Positions 11,265 to 23,469 of a stretch of DNA of 64,000 nucleotides are shown in pieces; the first letter of the stretch is position 1, and each line of letters opens with the position of its first letter. Made by a program: the position numbers and the translations under genes. Origin of the DNA: Symbiodinium natans (lineage: Eukaryota; Sar; Dinophyceae; Suessiales; Symbiodiniaceae); the NCBI GenBank assembly GCA_905221605.1, contig CAJNDS010002767.1:57501-121500 (forward strand). The letters are read 5' to 3'. The notes under the pieces are model-generated. The model worked only from the letters and a program-made list of their open reading frames with translations, was not told where the DNA came from and made no database searches.

Positions 11265-12645
11265 GATAAATCCCAAGCCTGATGACCCAAATCCAAATCC
11301 GAGGCTTGTGAGCAACTTTCTCCGCTCTAGGTAGTCCAAAGCCCTTCGCCCAGAATCCAAAATCATGAATTGTAGCACGACAAGGAATTCCATGCATGTG
11401 GCCTACAAGGACGAGTGGCCTAGGGCAGGCAGGCAGACGGACAGGCCGGAAAGAAAGGGAGAGAGCACACAGACGAGATATAGGGTTGAAGGCTACTCGA
11501 ATAGGAACCTTAAGGTCTGAGTCTGAAAATGCCTGGGACTCCTCTCTGAAACCGGGCCCTGTTTTAAGTGCTGGGGACCCCTTGGGAAAGAATTCTGTGT
11601 TTGGGCCTTCGACCTTCTCTCGCCTCTCGCTCGGGGGGCGCTACTGAAATAACGAAGCCTCGCAGCCTTCTAACGTCCGATGCTCTGAAAATGTTTTCTT
11701 GGGCGGTTGGGCACGGCTTAAATTGGGGCGCTTCTCTCCGACCTAAGTCACCTTATTTAATTTTCGCCAAGCAAAGGCCGCCAAAGGCTGGAATGCTCGG
11801 AGAATTCATTCTTTCGCGCTTCCTCCCCGACTTCCCCCGAGGCCATGCTCTGCAGGGACCCACCTCCAGATTGCCGAAGGCTCCCTCGGACGGAGTGCAC
11901 CCATTCAGGGATCTGGCGGATCTGGGGAATAATTTCTAGGGACTTGGAGCTTCGGAGGCGCCCCACAAGTCACGGGCAGCCTTTCGCAGCCTCACTCACT
12001 CATGACGGATTTCGGATGGGCAGTTGTGACTTGTGGGCCTTTTCTTCAGGCCTCTAACTCTATGATGGGTCTCCTCCGGATTGCTTGGGGTACTACGAGT
12101 AGAACCTAGAAAAGGTCCCAAAATGTATAGATCAAGCCCCCCATATCTTTTTGGTTTCGGGGTTCATGTAGAACCCTGACTCCGGCCTCCGCAGCAGTTT
12201 GTGCTTGCTCTGCTTCAACCTTGTGTCCAGAGTGCGCGTGTGAGGAATGCTACAAAACACTGGTGACCTAACTCCCTGAAGACCCTATCCATAGTCCAGG
12301 ACCCTTGTGGTCTCGCTTGAAAGCATGGTAAACCAAGTTCCCTCTCGTTTTACAGATGACAGCCCATCCTGTGCAGCATGGCTTGGTTTGAGGGTTTGGG
12401 GCGTGAAGCTCTGCAAGGTCTGGGCATATGGGCCAAAGGGGCTGACGGGCTTAGGCTTGAGCATGTAGGATAATGGAAGGCTTATCGAAGTTAAAGAGAT
12501 ACACTGACCGGGGGGGATGAAAGAAGAGCCCATCTCAACGGGTGCGGTGCCGCGCCTTTGAACAGTCAGGCGAGAAGACAAGACTCACAGGCTCCAAAAT
12601 TAAAGACGACCGCCCCGAACTCCTGAACACACTCAAACTCCATGG
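11265..12645. other. No supported gene
   Basis: Overlapping open frames on both strands around 11570-12060 lack splice support. One possible minus-strand mini-exon lies near 12520-12570, before a GTCAGT donor. Otherwise I see intron-like or intergenic sequence. Confidence 0.4.
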
Positions 12646-12716
12646 TTAGGCCCCAACCGATAGGAGATCACCGAGGAGATCGTCGACGTCTGCGGGTGCT
12701 TGGTCCTCTATGGCTT
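12646..12716 (-). CDS. Terminal exon with acidic DLL-rich tail
   Basis: After an acceptor ending GCCTCCAAG come two leftover bases and 22 codons to a TAA stop. The product ends AIEDQAPADVDDLLGDLL then SVGA. Tandem DLL motifs in an acidic tail are known from adaptins and clathrin-binding proteins, but a 22-residue tail is too little to name a family. It may end the gene whose exons lie at 14.1-15.1 kb. Confidence 0.45.
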
Positions 12717-13374
12717 CTTGGAGGCAGGATATTTAAATGCTAGGTCATGTGGGCTTAGGTCGAGTAAGGTGGCAAGAAGTAAAGAGTTAAGTATGTCTTC
12801 AATAACCCTAGAAGCTGGAGCTCGTGTACTCGTCGAAGCCCCATTTGCAGACATTCTTGCACGCATCGTTGGACTGAAACATCTAGACTCTAAACACCTC
12901 TAAACCCTAAACCCTCTCAAGCCCACAACGACCCCAGGTGGGTTTCGTGCTTTGCTTCATTCCCCATGCTCAGATTCCCGAAGTCACACAAGCTATGCAA
13001 GGCCCGAGCCTTGTCGCCCAAACCCATGTGTGGGGTGCGGGAATCTGTGAACGGAGCAGCTTGCAAAGATTGACACGGCCTCTGTCGGTGGCAAAGCCAA
13101 AGCCTTGCAGGGCGGGTGTTCAGGGTGTATCGCGGCTGGATGAAGTTGCCAGAGCGCGCGGAAGAAGGCTTGTTTTCAGGTCTTCAGCATCTGTCTCTGT
13201 GGGGGAAAGGGGCGTGGGGCGGGGGGGGGGGGGGGCATATGAGAACTCTAAAGCTGGCTTTGGGACTACGGCGAGGCCTCGAATGCCGAGGATTGGAGTC
13301 TCAAAAAATCTCAAAATCGAGACCCCCAAACCCATGAACACAGCGACAGTCGAGAGCAGCTCTAAAGCTCTAAC

Positions 13375-13671
13375 TTGTGGCCTGAAAGTGGCCGGTCTAC
13401 TTTCGCTTTGGGTGATGTCACCTATGTTGCAACGAAATCGATCTGGCTCGCCCCTGACTTCCTCACATCTTCAACTGTGTGTGCCATGTTGAGTGAAGCG
13501 CAAGTCCGGAAGAAAGGGCGAATCCCGCAGTACAAGCGAAGTCGCTACAACCAGCCCTCGTTCCACCTTGTTGTTGCACATGGTTTCACTTCAAGTGGAA
13601 CGACTGAACATCTGGAAACTGGCAGGGCCTACTTGCCGAAACCCTTGCATTCTTGCGATCTTGCTTTGTGA
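13375..13671 (+). CDS. Exon-like open frame, unknown product
   Basis: A 98-codon plus-strand frame contains DVTYVATKSIWLAPDFLTSS and QVRKKGRIPQYKRSRYNQP. The complementary strand has stops here, which favours the plus strand. A possible donor, CATG|GTTTCA, lies at about 13580. Limits are uncertain and no family is recognised. Confidence 0.3.
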   Translation: MWPESGRSTFALGDVTYVATKSIWLAPDFLTSSTVCAMLSEAQVRKKGRIPQYKRSRYNQPSFHLVVAHGFTSSGTTEHLETGRAYLPKPLHSCDLAL

Positions 13672-14117
13672 CTTCCTTGAAACGGATATTGAGACACCTT
13701 AAGACTCCAACCATCCGCTCTTTGTGTCGAAGTCAAACTGTTCAGCAAGTAAAGCTGCTCTCTGCCCTGCTGCCCAGCCTCGTGGCCCTGAGAGTCGGCG
13801 ACTTGCTGCCTTCCAAAGATCTTGTGATGTCTTCGGTGATGTCTCGTGCGATTGCTGTCCTATCTGTCTTCTTACATGTCTTATATGTCTTGCAGCAAAC
13901 CCCCACCCCCTCCCCGAAACCTCGCACCATGGATCCCTATGTTCCGACCCTCCCCTTGCTTGGCAGGACGTGCCATGTCAAAGTGAAAACACTGCCTGCG
14001 GCTGTCAAAAGCCGGCTTCTCAACCCTAGTTCACCTAGCGCCTGCCAAACAAGACCACATGCAACGATGCAAAGCAATGAACATAGCTGCCAAAAACGCC
14101 CCACCTTGCACTCAGCG

Positions 14118-15053
14118 CCTCTGCGGCAGCACGCTGCTTCTTGCCCTTGCGGTGCGGCGCGAGGGCGAGTGGTGGTGCTTAGTAGAAAGTGGTGCAGGGT
14201 TTCTTGCAGCAACAATCTTTCTTGTGTGTGCAATAGCCAGCACCATCCTGCGTCGCCAGAGTCTGCAGCTCCGTGAGAGTTCCCCACATCGTGTCCGCAG
14301 CCTCAGATGTCCCGGCCCGCATAGAACAAACATAGTAGAAATATTCTAGGGGGTGATTCAAGCTTCTTTCCGTGTGCGTGTGGCGTGTGGGTTCTTGGCA
14401 AGAGAAAGGGGCTACGCATCATTCGTGGTTGGTCAGTGTTTAGTCAACCAAGCTCGAAGATTTCTTAGCCGCTTGAGAATCATGCGGTTTTCAAGCTGCT
14501 GTAAGGCATAAACTGTGTCCAACTAACTTAACCCAAACCACAGCCCTAAACACTGTCAAGTTCAGTCGATGCGAGCGCACCAACATCCCTGCGCGCAGCC
14601 CTGAGGCTGCCGCTGGCCGCTCTAGGAAGTCGGCGCAGCTAGCGGGGGAGAGAAGAACATTGTACGTGAGGAGGAGGGTTAGGCTGTATTGATCATCTCC
14701 TGTTATATGCAGTGTGCCCCCTTGATGCCCGTTGCAGTTGCTTGGGTACTGGTGAATTTCGGGTTCGGAAGAAATCTTACGAATTTCGGAGCGCATTGCT
14801 GTAGAGTAGAGCCAATCCCGTTGGTTCTGTACCTGCACACAACATATGCGCGTAGGTGGTTAGAGGCAGCGCGTGGGTCTCACGAACGAAAGAAATGCAC
14901 ATGCAATCATCTCCAGAGATTCCCAGGTGGCCGCAAATTAAGCTCGCAGTCACGAGATAGAACACCAAAGGCCCTACAAACCCAAGGTGCAAAGGACCGA
15001 GAGAGATGGAAAAGGAAAGTGGGGAAGAAGTGCGCATTGAGCTTTGCTGCGAG
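14118..15053 (-). CDS. Unidentified gene, at least six exons
   Basis: The first four exons join in perfect phase: 15053-14982 (24 codons, LAAKLNAHFFPTFLFHLSR), 14832-14781 (17 codons, VQNQRDWLYSTAMRSEI, donor ATTC|GTAAGA), 14748-14700 (LPKQLQRASRGHTAYN, donor AACAG|GAGATG, a GA-AG intron) and 14638-14533 (35 codons, CADFLERPAAASGLRAGMLV, donor TGG|GTTAAG). Further exons are near 14345-14216 (YVCSMRAGTSEAADTMWG, LTELQTLATQDGAGYC) and 14190-14118 (APHRKGKKQRAAAEALSA). The last junctions are approximate. No domain is recognised. The GA donor is needed to keep the frame. Confidence 0.55.
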
Positions 15054-15862
15054 CTCGGCAGATGGCAGATGAAGATATGAGAAGGCTATTGCTACAAAGC
15101 CGGTAGTTCGCAATCTTCAACCACAGGGTTGTGGGGTCACGAAAAGAGGAGCGAAATGGATTCTCAGCTGTCCCGCATTAGACCCCGTAGCAACTTATCA
15201 TTTTATCCCGGGCTGTCCTGGGATCTCGTTTGGGTAGCCTCGTTTTCGCCGCCAGACCACCTGGGGCGGCAATCTCAAAGGTGGCAGTGAGCAGGGTGGG
15301 AGCGTCCACGTGACCTGTTCCAAGCATTTGGGGTCAAAGTGGAGGCTTGGGCCCCTCGGCTTAGAATGGCTCGCGGCAGGGGGGTATTCCTCCGTCCAGC
15401 TTTACAATTCCAAACTTTAACCCCTCTCCTCAGCCCCAAGCCTCCAAGCCTCCAAGCCTCCAAGGCCAGATTGCAAGTCTAACCATGTCTAACCTGCGAA
15501 CGTGCCCCAGAAACCCTAAGCCAGCACTTGACGGCCCATGCTACTGCTTGAAGTTACGGGGTTCGGCCGAAATATCCACAAGCAATCCTCAAGCCAAACA
15601 TGGCGGCAACCTCAAAGGTCAGCCCTCAATAGATTAGGGTTTGGAACCTGCCTCAGTCTTTCACTCTGCAAGTCCCAACAGTCTCCATTGGGTCCGCGCC
15701 ATGGGTTCTACCCGCCAGCTTGAGCGCCTCCTGCGAGCGTCTGCTTTTCTCGGCTTGAGGTGTCAGCGGTGATGATGTAATTAAGTCCCGGCAGCAGGCT
15801 TTCTTACGGCTTTCTGACGGTTTTCTTGAACTGCGCTCATCTCCTCTCACCGCCTCGAAACG

Positions 15863-17114
15863 CTATAGACCAAAACCGTTCAGGCCTGGAAAAGTGTCAA
15901 AAGTGTCAAGCCCGAAGTGTTCTCGAAGCCCGAATGGCCCAGCAAGGATGCCCTGGGCCTGGACTACCGACTCATCGATGGACTGGTTGGCGGGATCCGC
16001 CTGCCAGACCTCAAAACAGTTTCGACTATGACGGGCAGAATGACTTAGAGGGCTTTGGGCTCGAAATGCTCTGCGTAAACCGCTCTTTTCCTGTGATCTT
16101 GGTTGAAGGGGGGGGGGAAGGTCGGGGAGGGGGGGAGGGGTTCAATACGTCCACTCCGTGCGATGCAGTCACGCCGTCTTCACATCCCGGCACCCTGAAG
16201 TAGTGCAACACGAAGTGTCGGTTTTGGTTTCTGATGGTTCACAGTATCGTCTAGAGTGAACAAACCGTCCACCAGTACTTCGTGCCATATAAAACGTGTG
16301 TCTTTGCAACTGCCTCTTTGAGGCACAGAAAGCAGTGATCACCCAAAATCCTCAACCTCAATCCCGCAAATAACGCCCAAACAAACACAAATGCAATCAT
16401 AAAATCATCCACCTCGAGTCCGGAAATCCTGGACGTGACTTCCTGAAACTAAAAAGCTGTGCAATCCCACAATCCTCCGCGTCAAAGCCATCCCGAAAAC
16501 ACAACCAGCAGTGAAAGCCAAGTGGTTTCAGAAGACCCCCAAAGCGCGCACCTTTCATAACTGCTACGCCTACCACGAAATCCGAGCATGTCACGCTGGA
16601 AACACAGCAGGCGGAATAAGTCGCGCTGGCAAGCCTGCAACGCCTCTGCATTCACTCTGATCCCCGATCCCCAACATGAACCTCCACAGAAGGCCTCGAG
16701 CTCCTGCCGGAACCGCTCCTGGTCCTCGTTTCAGGCTTGAACGGCTGGGATAGGAAGTCGGGGAGTGCACCGAACTGAATCTGGGGGTATTGGAAATATA
16801 TAGGGCTTCAGGGATTCCACGATTTGGAAATTTATTGGGATTCGTGATGTTCATGGGGAAGCCTTAATTCACTGGCGACCCTGCCAATTACTGGGCTCAC
16901 AAAAAAACGAACAAACCCAGAGTCAATCCGTCTCTGTGCACGACATGCTCGAGCAAAAGTGTGACAACAATGTACAATGTTAGCAGTGCAACATAAGCAT
17001 GCCAACAGCCACTTCCGATTACCCGCTCGAACCCAATCCGAAGCTTGCCGGCAGGTGTCCTCTGCCGCCCGCACAGAGTACTGGCGGACCTCCTTGTCAA
17101 ATGGACCGAAACTT
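15863..17114 (-). CDS. Unidentified gene with clear terminal exon
   Basis: The terminal exon (16090-15863) follows AAGATCACAG and is exactly 75 codons plus TAG (SIDESVVQAQGILAGPFG, LREHFGLDTFDTFPGL). An upstream exon near 17114-17023 contains FGPFDKEVRQYSVRAAEDTC and ends at GCGG|GTAATC; its acceptor is unclear. Exons between them were not resolved, and whether the two pieces are one gene is inference. No family is recognised. Confidence 0.5.
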
Positions 17115-17515
17115 CTCGCAACGCCAACAGGATCAAATGATCAGTCTCCTAAGCCTCACTGCCTGCTCCGAAACCCGAACTCTTTCCAAATCTCCCAGCA
17201 TCTCCCAGATGCCTTCTCGAAACCTGTTCAGGGAAGAGACAGGGACTCCCTAGAGGACAGAATGGCTGCTGTGGCGACTTGGAGCAGCCCCAAGACAGCC
17301 GTGGCCTGAAGTCTCTAATTGAACGCAAAACCCTAAAGTCCCTGAAGACAGAGAGAGCGCATCCTTGTCTTGGTTTGGACCGGAAGAGGGCTGAAGGCCG
17401 ATCCTAGCCCTCAGGAAAATGAGGATTTTTCGGTGAGGGCATGGCCGAATCTCAGCCGAAGAGGTTTTTTTTTTGGTTGAAGCAAGCCCATATGCAGGGA
17501 AGAAACATGCAGCAG

Positions 17516-17650
17516 AACACACACACACACACACCCACGCTTGCACGCTTGCACGCTTGCATGCACGCACGGACGCACGCACGCACGCAGGCACGCAGGC
17601 ACGCAGGCACGCAGGCACACAGGCACACAGGCACACACACACACACACAG
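17516..17650. repeat. CA / GCACGCAG microsatellite
   Basis: (CA)n, then CTTGCACG and GCACGCAG units, then (ACACAGGC)n and (CA)n. The Cys/Val- and Thr/His-rich frames across it are artefacts of the repeat. Confidence 0.95.
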
Positions 17651-17789
17651 CAAATACTATAAACTATACACTTACTGCGGCCATGCATTTGTCATGGTTG
17701 GTAGTGGTCTCTAGACATCCGATGCAAGAGGGCTGCAAACTCTGCTACCTGTGGCGCACGAACATGCATGACTTCAGCCACGGTATCCC

Positions 17790-18257
17790 ACAGCTGCTGG
17801 AAGATCTGGATGCTCACACACAAATCCCCTCATTCCCCGTGACGGCTCCTCAGCTGAGAGCTCACCCCAGGCCTTCCTCAGCTCGGCCAGGACCTCCATC
17901 AAAGCTCAGGGTTCATGGCTCAGGGGGTTCAAGCCTGAAGCGTGAGCGTGTGCTCTTAGCTGATCATGTCCGTTTACACCATCTAGCCGAAGCAAGTGCA
18001 GTTGAGCGCAGAAAAACGGGTCTCGCAGAATCAAGACAGCCCTTAGGTACAGTACTTGCCCCCTTGACGAGAGAGTAGTTCGGATGATACCTTGCAAACT
18101 TCAGCCCTTCGTCCATGTTTCCAGGATCGACAGCTCTGTGGCAATGCCTACCTGGCCTACCTCTAACACACAACTTTGCGACAAGCCCGTCACCAGACTC
18201 CTCAACTGGCACGCCTGTTCGCTGTCCGTTTTTGACAGCCAATACCATAGTGGTCAA
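17790..18257 (-). CDS. Unidentified gene, several exons
   Basis: A long exon runs from about 18247 to 18060 (VKNGQRTGVPVEESGDGLV, VDPGNMDEGLKFARYHPNY) and ends at a consensus GC donor, GGG|GCAAGT. Further minus-strand exon-like pieces follow: about 17911-17885 (EVLAELRKAW) and 17812-17755 (FQQLWDTVAEVMHVRAP, before CACAG|GTAGCA). The linking junctions are unresolved. The plus-strand frame 17473-18078 starts inside a microsatellite and is probably a shadow. No family is recognised. Confidence 0.45.
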
Positions 18258-19399
18258 AAAAAGAATACCAAAGTGTTGAAGGGTTCAAGCATCTTGAGTA
18301 AGGCCAAACCTCGGTTTTGGAGAGAAAAACTGAACCTGACAGCCATTGTGGGAGAGTAGCCGGGAGAAGCACCACGACGAGTCGAGACGACATACTACAT
18401 CTGATGCCGGGCTTCAGGCGGTGGCTCCTTTCCGCTTGCCCTGGACTTGGTGTTTTCTTTTTGTTTTCTTTCTCATGTTGGAGCTTTGTGATTGGGTAGG
18501 GTTAGGGAGCAGAAGGAGTTGAGTATGCACTGCAAAAAAGGTTGCTCTAAGTAGCCCCTAAAGCATCGCGAGTTGAAGCTGCGGAATACTGCGATAAGCC
18601 TTGGGCTTGGGATTTTCAAACCCCCAATTGCAAGATTACAAGTATGGCACCTAGCTTAGCATATCTTCGTCTTAGCCTATTGAGGATTCTGCGAATGGCC
18701 GAGATCTGGAGAACCATCGGTTCAGGGTACCTAAGAAGACTTCCAGGGGGTTTGCGTTGCACGCGTTGTCGGCTTAAACTCCTTGCGCTGCATGCGACTT
18801 CCCTCCAAGCACCCGCTTAGCATGGGCAAAGCTAGCGGATCCAACTATGTTATCCGGAAAGGCCACAGGCGTGCCAATTGCTTTTGATTTCTGTGATCGG
18901 CTGGATAATCCTCACCTAGGGGTCACTTTGAGATGGGTGCTGAGTCTCAGAGCCCCCTTTTCCTTGCTTTTTCGGTCAACCGTTCAACCTGCAGTCTGCA
19001 GCACCGGCCTCCAGGATTTTGGGTTCCAGCCACAAAACATACATAGCACCCTAGACCCCCTAGACCTGAAATGTTGATGTTTAAACCGACTTGCACTCAA
19101 TCAACATGCCGAAGCCCGCGTGCGGTCGGCCTTCGTTGCCTGACAAGTTTGCTGCTCTGATCCACCTGAAGGCGCTGGGAGTTGGTAGTCGTCTTTCCAA
19201 GGTCTTTCCAGGCTCGTTTCATTGCTTAAGACCCTCGGCATCCGAGACCGCCATCTGGTATCATGTATTATCATGTACTTGTCATGAATTTGTCATGTCG
19301 GCACAACTCTTCTGCTCCTGAGGAGATGCTCAGAAGGAATGCGGCCACTCTTGTCCAACAAGCCCCCCACCCAAAGCCTTGACCTCACCGTAAAGCTTT
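18258..19399. other. No supported gene
   Basis: Around 19090-19210 both strands are open and both look protein-like: plus MPKPACGRPSLPDKF, minus RLPTPSAFRWIRAANL ending ECKSV-stop. I could not decide between them. The rest looks non-coding. Confidence 0.4.
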
Positions 19400-20311
19400 C
19401 TATGTTCTCTGCGGCAGGTTTTCCACAGGATCTGGGGTCATCAAGGTATCCAAGGCCTGCACAAAGTGTGCCAAAGGCCCCTCAAAAAATTGAGGGCCTT
19501 CACCGACGGTCGCTTCCCCCTCCTTCTCCTGGGACAGCCTTGCGGCAACGGCCGCCTCAAAGAAACGCAGAGGAATCGAGAACCCTCTCATACCCAACAC
19601 AACGGAAACTGCCGTGAGCTCGGCCGGTTTGGCCTTGTGCTCCTGGCAGAAGAGGGAATAAGGGGTCCGCACCGGCCTCATTTCGCGCACTGGATTTCGG
19701 ATCCAGCGTCCGGCACTCTTAGCTTCAAGGTTCGGCGGCGGGGTCTAGCTTGATGACGTGCTCAGCACTATCGCGCATCTTTGGGGCCAGCTTGCAAATG
19801 AGAGTTTAAGGAAACACGACGTGTCACTTTGGAATACTTTGGACTACACCCTTGTCCAAGAAAGCCTTCAAATTTGCCAAAGCTGTTTCCAACGGTTGCT
19901 GGCAGATCCCTCCAAGCACGCTTCGGTAAGCGAGGCCGCTGCTGCTTGGGGAAGCCAGGTGGCGTCTTTGGGACCTTCCTGTCGCAGCGCACAGATGAAC
20001 GTGATGCTACAAACAGCCTAAACCCAGCCTGAAGCAAGACCCCGTTTGTTTGTTGAATTTCTTTGAACCAGTCAGTAGGCACTGTCAGTCTAAGGGCCCA
20101 AACACTTAAGCCCCTTGAGCCACTCGACTTCATCCAAACAGAAAGTGCTTTAGAAGTTGAACAACCCATGTTTCCAGCTGACGCACCCGAAAACCCGAGC
20201 GACAAGACTTTCGACCGGACAAAGATGCTGTGCCAGCCTCCTTTGTTTCTTGGCCTTGCCGTCGGTGCCGTCGCTGCCTCCCCCTGCTGCTGCTCCTGGG
20301 AACGGTATTTG
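19400..20311 (-). CDS. Unidentified gene, possible HMG-like N-terminal motif
   Basis: The terminal exon (19722-19400) begins after GAACCTTGAAG with two leftover bases, then 106 codons and TAG. It reads SAGRWIRNPVREMRPVRTPY, SLFCQEHKAKPAEL, then RFFEAAVAARLSQEKEG and HFVQALDTLMTPDPVE. The RPVRTPYSLFCQEHK stretch resembles the start of an HMG box (basic-Pro, aromatic, LF, acidic-His-basic), but the second half does not, so this is tentative. An upstream exon near 20311-20150 (GGGSDGTDGKAKKQRRLAQ) is basic and fits the same gene. A plus-strand frame at 19758-20021 is a rival reading of the interval between them. Confidence 0.5.
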
Positions 20312-20669
20312 ATTTCTGCCCGAGTATTTGGAATCTTAACAGCTGATAGGTCTTGCTTTCTCGGCTTACCTAACAAGAGGCATCGTAGCATCTGGTTGCA
20401 GCTCACTCCCGCATCGATAGTGCAACAGCTAAGCGGGGGCTGGGCGTCGTGGGCTTATGCCCTGCATGGCCCTAGTTTTTGCAGTGCAAGGTCTCGCTGA
20501 ACCCTAAGAATGTCGAATTCGGGCATGACGCGAAGGACTTGTGAAACGGCAAAGGACCGTGAAGGCACTACGCAATCAAGTAGTTCCAAGCCATTGTCCG
20601 CCCTTCTTCAGCTAACGCTTAAAATCACGTCAGCGCGAAGCTAAAAACCCAATTCTTGAAGCCCAACCC

Positions 20670-21545
20670 CTAGCACATGATCGTGGAGGCAGTCGTGCAG
20701 TTGAGCACAACCATGAGAAATACAATCCCCGTCGGTCGTGCAAGGGTGTTCTCCAGCATGGCTCGCCGCTTTTCGTAAAGCTCCTTGAGGAAGAAATTGA
20801 AGTGCAGGAATGGGCTTTTCAAGGCTCTCAGGCGGGAGGGGTGCTGGTAGCGAGCTCATTACGTTTTCTGCCGAACCCGTATCAACTCCCCTCCCCCCAC
20901 CGCACACCTTATGCTTCACTCAACAGTTTTAGGCTTCGAGCTTCCTTTGTTGTTGTCATTGTCCTTTCGAGGCTCGCGGCTCTGGGTGTCACGGCTTGGA
21001 GTAGAGTGTTGCATGGTGAGCATCGCGTGTTGGCCTAGTAATCTTGGCGTCGGCGATATCTAACCCTGAATCTGCGGCAAGGCAGTAAGGTCTTAGGGTT
21101 TCGGTTATACGCTCCCAGCAGGTTCATGATTTGCCAGACACGGGGACATTGCTAGCTTCACCCATCTGCGTAATTAGCGTTGTATGATTGAAGACTTGAG
21201 GGCTTGGGCTCTAAGAGCGAGGTTTTGGTGCCTGAGGCCGCTGGGTTCCTGCTGAAACTTACACCCTGAACCCTCACAGCCCTACCGATGGCTCCTGAAG
21301 AGGTTCTTCTTTCTTCCCGCTTGCAGCCCGCTTGACGCGCCATTCTTCATACCTGGTTTGTCGCTGCAAAGCCCCGCCCAAGCTCGAGGAACAGGTCTTC
21401 AGATGTCTGCAGTTTATTGAGTTGTGGGGCTTAGGAAGTGTAGGATTCTAGGCCATTCTAGGCTCAAGATCGCAACATGAGCCAGTTCACCATTGAAGGT
21501 TCTGATATGATGGGCAGAGATAGTCAAGGCGACAGTGACTTGCTG
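20670..21545 (-). CDS. Unidentified gene ending in a membrane segment
   Basis: Exons: 21545-21491 (QQVTVALTISAHHIRTFN, donor AATG|GTGAAC), 21352-21286 (YEEWRVKRAASGKKEEPLQ, donor TCG|GTAGGG) and a terminal exon 20843-20670 (57 codons plus TAG: HFNFFLKELYEKRRAMLEN, then PTGIVFLMVVLNCTTASTI). The end is a plausible single transmembrane helix preceded by a charged amphipathic stretch. A possible extra exon lies near 20990-20930 (SREPRKDNDNNKGSSK). The first two exons do not join directly in phase, so at least one is missing. The family is unknown. Confidence 0.5.
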
Positions 21546-22042
21546 CTGCGTGGCAGATATCAGAAATGTGGGCATATTGAGTGAAAAAGCTGGGCTGTAA
21601 CAGCGGCATCCCATTCATGAATATGGTGGAATTTTCATTGTGGGGGTACTTGCCGGATGCGGGTGGCGCTTGCGGCGTGCAACCAGTTACTAGTTACTAG
21701 CTCATGACTTTCAGATGACGACGAAGCTCCAATCCAATGCGCAACAAAAGCACAGGTCCGGCGTAGAGGCTGTAAAGTGACGTGACTTGTGCGGCTAGTG
21801 TTCGTCGCCTCTCGTGTTCTGGATTACTGTAGTTAAGACCAGGAGACGTGGAGACACATCACAGAACTATGATGCAGACTCCAAGTTCCCAACTCAACCT
21901 CTGAGCCAAAACTACAAGCACTTGAGGCCCTGGAATCTTATACTGCAAATCCCGCTAAACACAGTGGCAGACTCTTAGCTCCTCGTAAAAGCTTGAGCCC
22001 GAACTTCCCTGATCCCTAATTGAGCTGGAATTGCCAGGGCCC

Positions 22043-22623
22043 CCGCTCCCGCTCGAATCGTCGGCGGTCTTCATCAGCCAAATGGATGTAGTGACGCATG
22101 TCCTGCATAAAGGGCATGGTTGACTCAGGTTGACCAAGCTCGGGAAAGACTGTAGAGCTTGAGCTTGGGGACTTGTAACATCTTGTAACAGATTTCGGGC
22201 AAGGAATGTGCCGTGCCAGTAGTGACTCTCCTTTAGCCCCAGTTCTCGGTGCCTCTTCTGATAGCGCCTTCCACTTCTCGACGAGATCGGCCAGAGGGCC
22301 GCCCTCTCGGGAGTTTTTGCAATTTTCCGTGCAGTCTGCGTTCAGTATAATTAGTAAGCGTGCAGTACCAGTAGTGGCCCCGGGTCCGGAGGATTTGGAC
22401 TTCATGGTGCAGGACTTCATGGGATTCTGAAGCTGAACTACTGAGTAGTGTTGACAGGGACATGCTCACAGTCGCCTATAGGCATAGGCCTGTAAGGCAG
22501 GGTGCGGATCATCTCTACCCCCGGCGTTTTCTTAGCGTTGGTGGCATCACTGGTCGTCCACAAGAAACCGGACTCGCCTCCAACTGGCTTTCTTCTTTCT
22601 TGAAGAACTCGAAGGCAAACTGC
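22043..22623 (-). CDS. HMG-box protein
   Basis: Three exons carry the parts of one HMG box in order: 22623-22569 (QFAFEFFKKEESQLEASP, ends CCG|GTTTCT), 22335-22253 (GGPLADLVEKWKALSEE, acceptor after a TACTGAACGCAG branch/acceptor region, GC donor GAAGAG|GCACCG) and 22102 to about 22043 (DMRHYIHLADEDRRRFERE). The last two join in phase 0. HMG boxes are known by an aromatic-rich N-terminal strand, a central KW-x-LS-x-E, and a final A-x-x-D-x-x-RY/F-x-x-E; all three are visible. Such proteins bend DNA in chromatin. A small exon between the first two is needed for phase. The ends of the gene are not resolved; exon-like sequence upstream near 23020-22930 (SKARLKRPRLPWESQQRAL) may belong to it. Confidence 0.65.
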
Positions 22624-23469
22624 CTGTGCTGCGTAAGCTTTACAGGAGTTTGGGAGGCTAACCAGCAGGCACAAACACCTGCTATGGCTCAACACCTTTG
22701 CAAGCATAAGTCCTGGATCTAAGAACCCTCAGGTCCAATCCCGAAGACCAACCAAGTCCCAGAAAGTGTTTGTTGCTTGCCCAGGAAAGAAGCTCCATCA
22801 CCATCTGCAGCAGGAGCAGCACCCGCCCATCATTGTGTGCATAAAGTAACTACACCCGATGCTCTCAACTTCTCAGGCTGGAACTTCCGCTACTTCGACT
22901 CTGCTTTGTCGAAACTTCGACTACTCCAAAGGGCCCTCTGCTGGGACTCCCACGGCAGCCGTGGTCTCTTGAGTCGCGCCTTGCTCACGCCAAGCGCAAA
23001 CGATTTGAGCTTTAGGGCATGCCGTGTAGAGTGTGGGTTTGGCAGCATGGCTCAGTGCGCAGGGTTCCGACTTTTCGAGAGTTGAGGGTGGGAACTTTTG
23101 CCCGCACCACTCTGGCCCAATCACTGAGCCGCTAGCTTGAAGCCAAGACTGTGAGGTCTTCGAATTTCTCAGTTGACAACTCCTTACCGTGACATCTGAA
23201 CTCCCAACCCCTTCTAAAACCCCTCTTCCATGCTCATGCTCAGGTTCTTATACACTAAAGTCCAGCACGAGGCCGTAATTAGAGCACAAAGGCAGGCGTA
23301 CGGCATTCAGGGTTGCTGCACATGGGAACTTTGAAGTCAATCTTGTAATCATAGTGCCTGAGCTTCTACAGAGCACCTGTAGCATTCCCAGCAGTGACCT
23401 CAAAGCTCCCAAGCCCTGGACACGTCGAAGCAGTTTTAAGCATCACAACTTCCCAAAGCACCCATGCCA

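Noticed and set aside
13653-14276. 207-codon plus-strand frame
   Set aside because: It overlaps the minus-strand exons at 14118-14345, which have splice sites and better composition.
17250-18078. 132- and 201-codon frames crossing the CA/GCACGCAG tract
   Set aside because: They begin in microsatellite; the non-repeat part of the plus frame is opposed by better-supported minus-strand exons.
19768-20406. 212-codon minus-strand frame as a single gene
   Set aside because: Only its right part (near 20311-20150) is coding-like, and there in another frame; the rest is rivalled by a plus-strand frame and lacks splice support.
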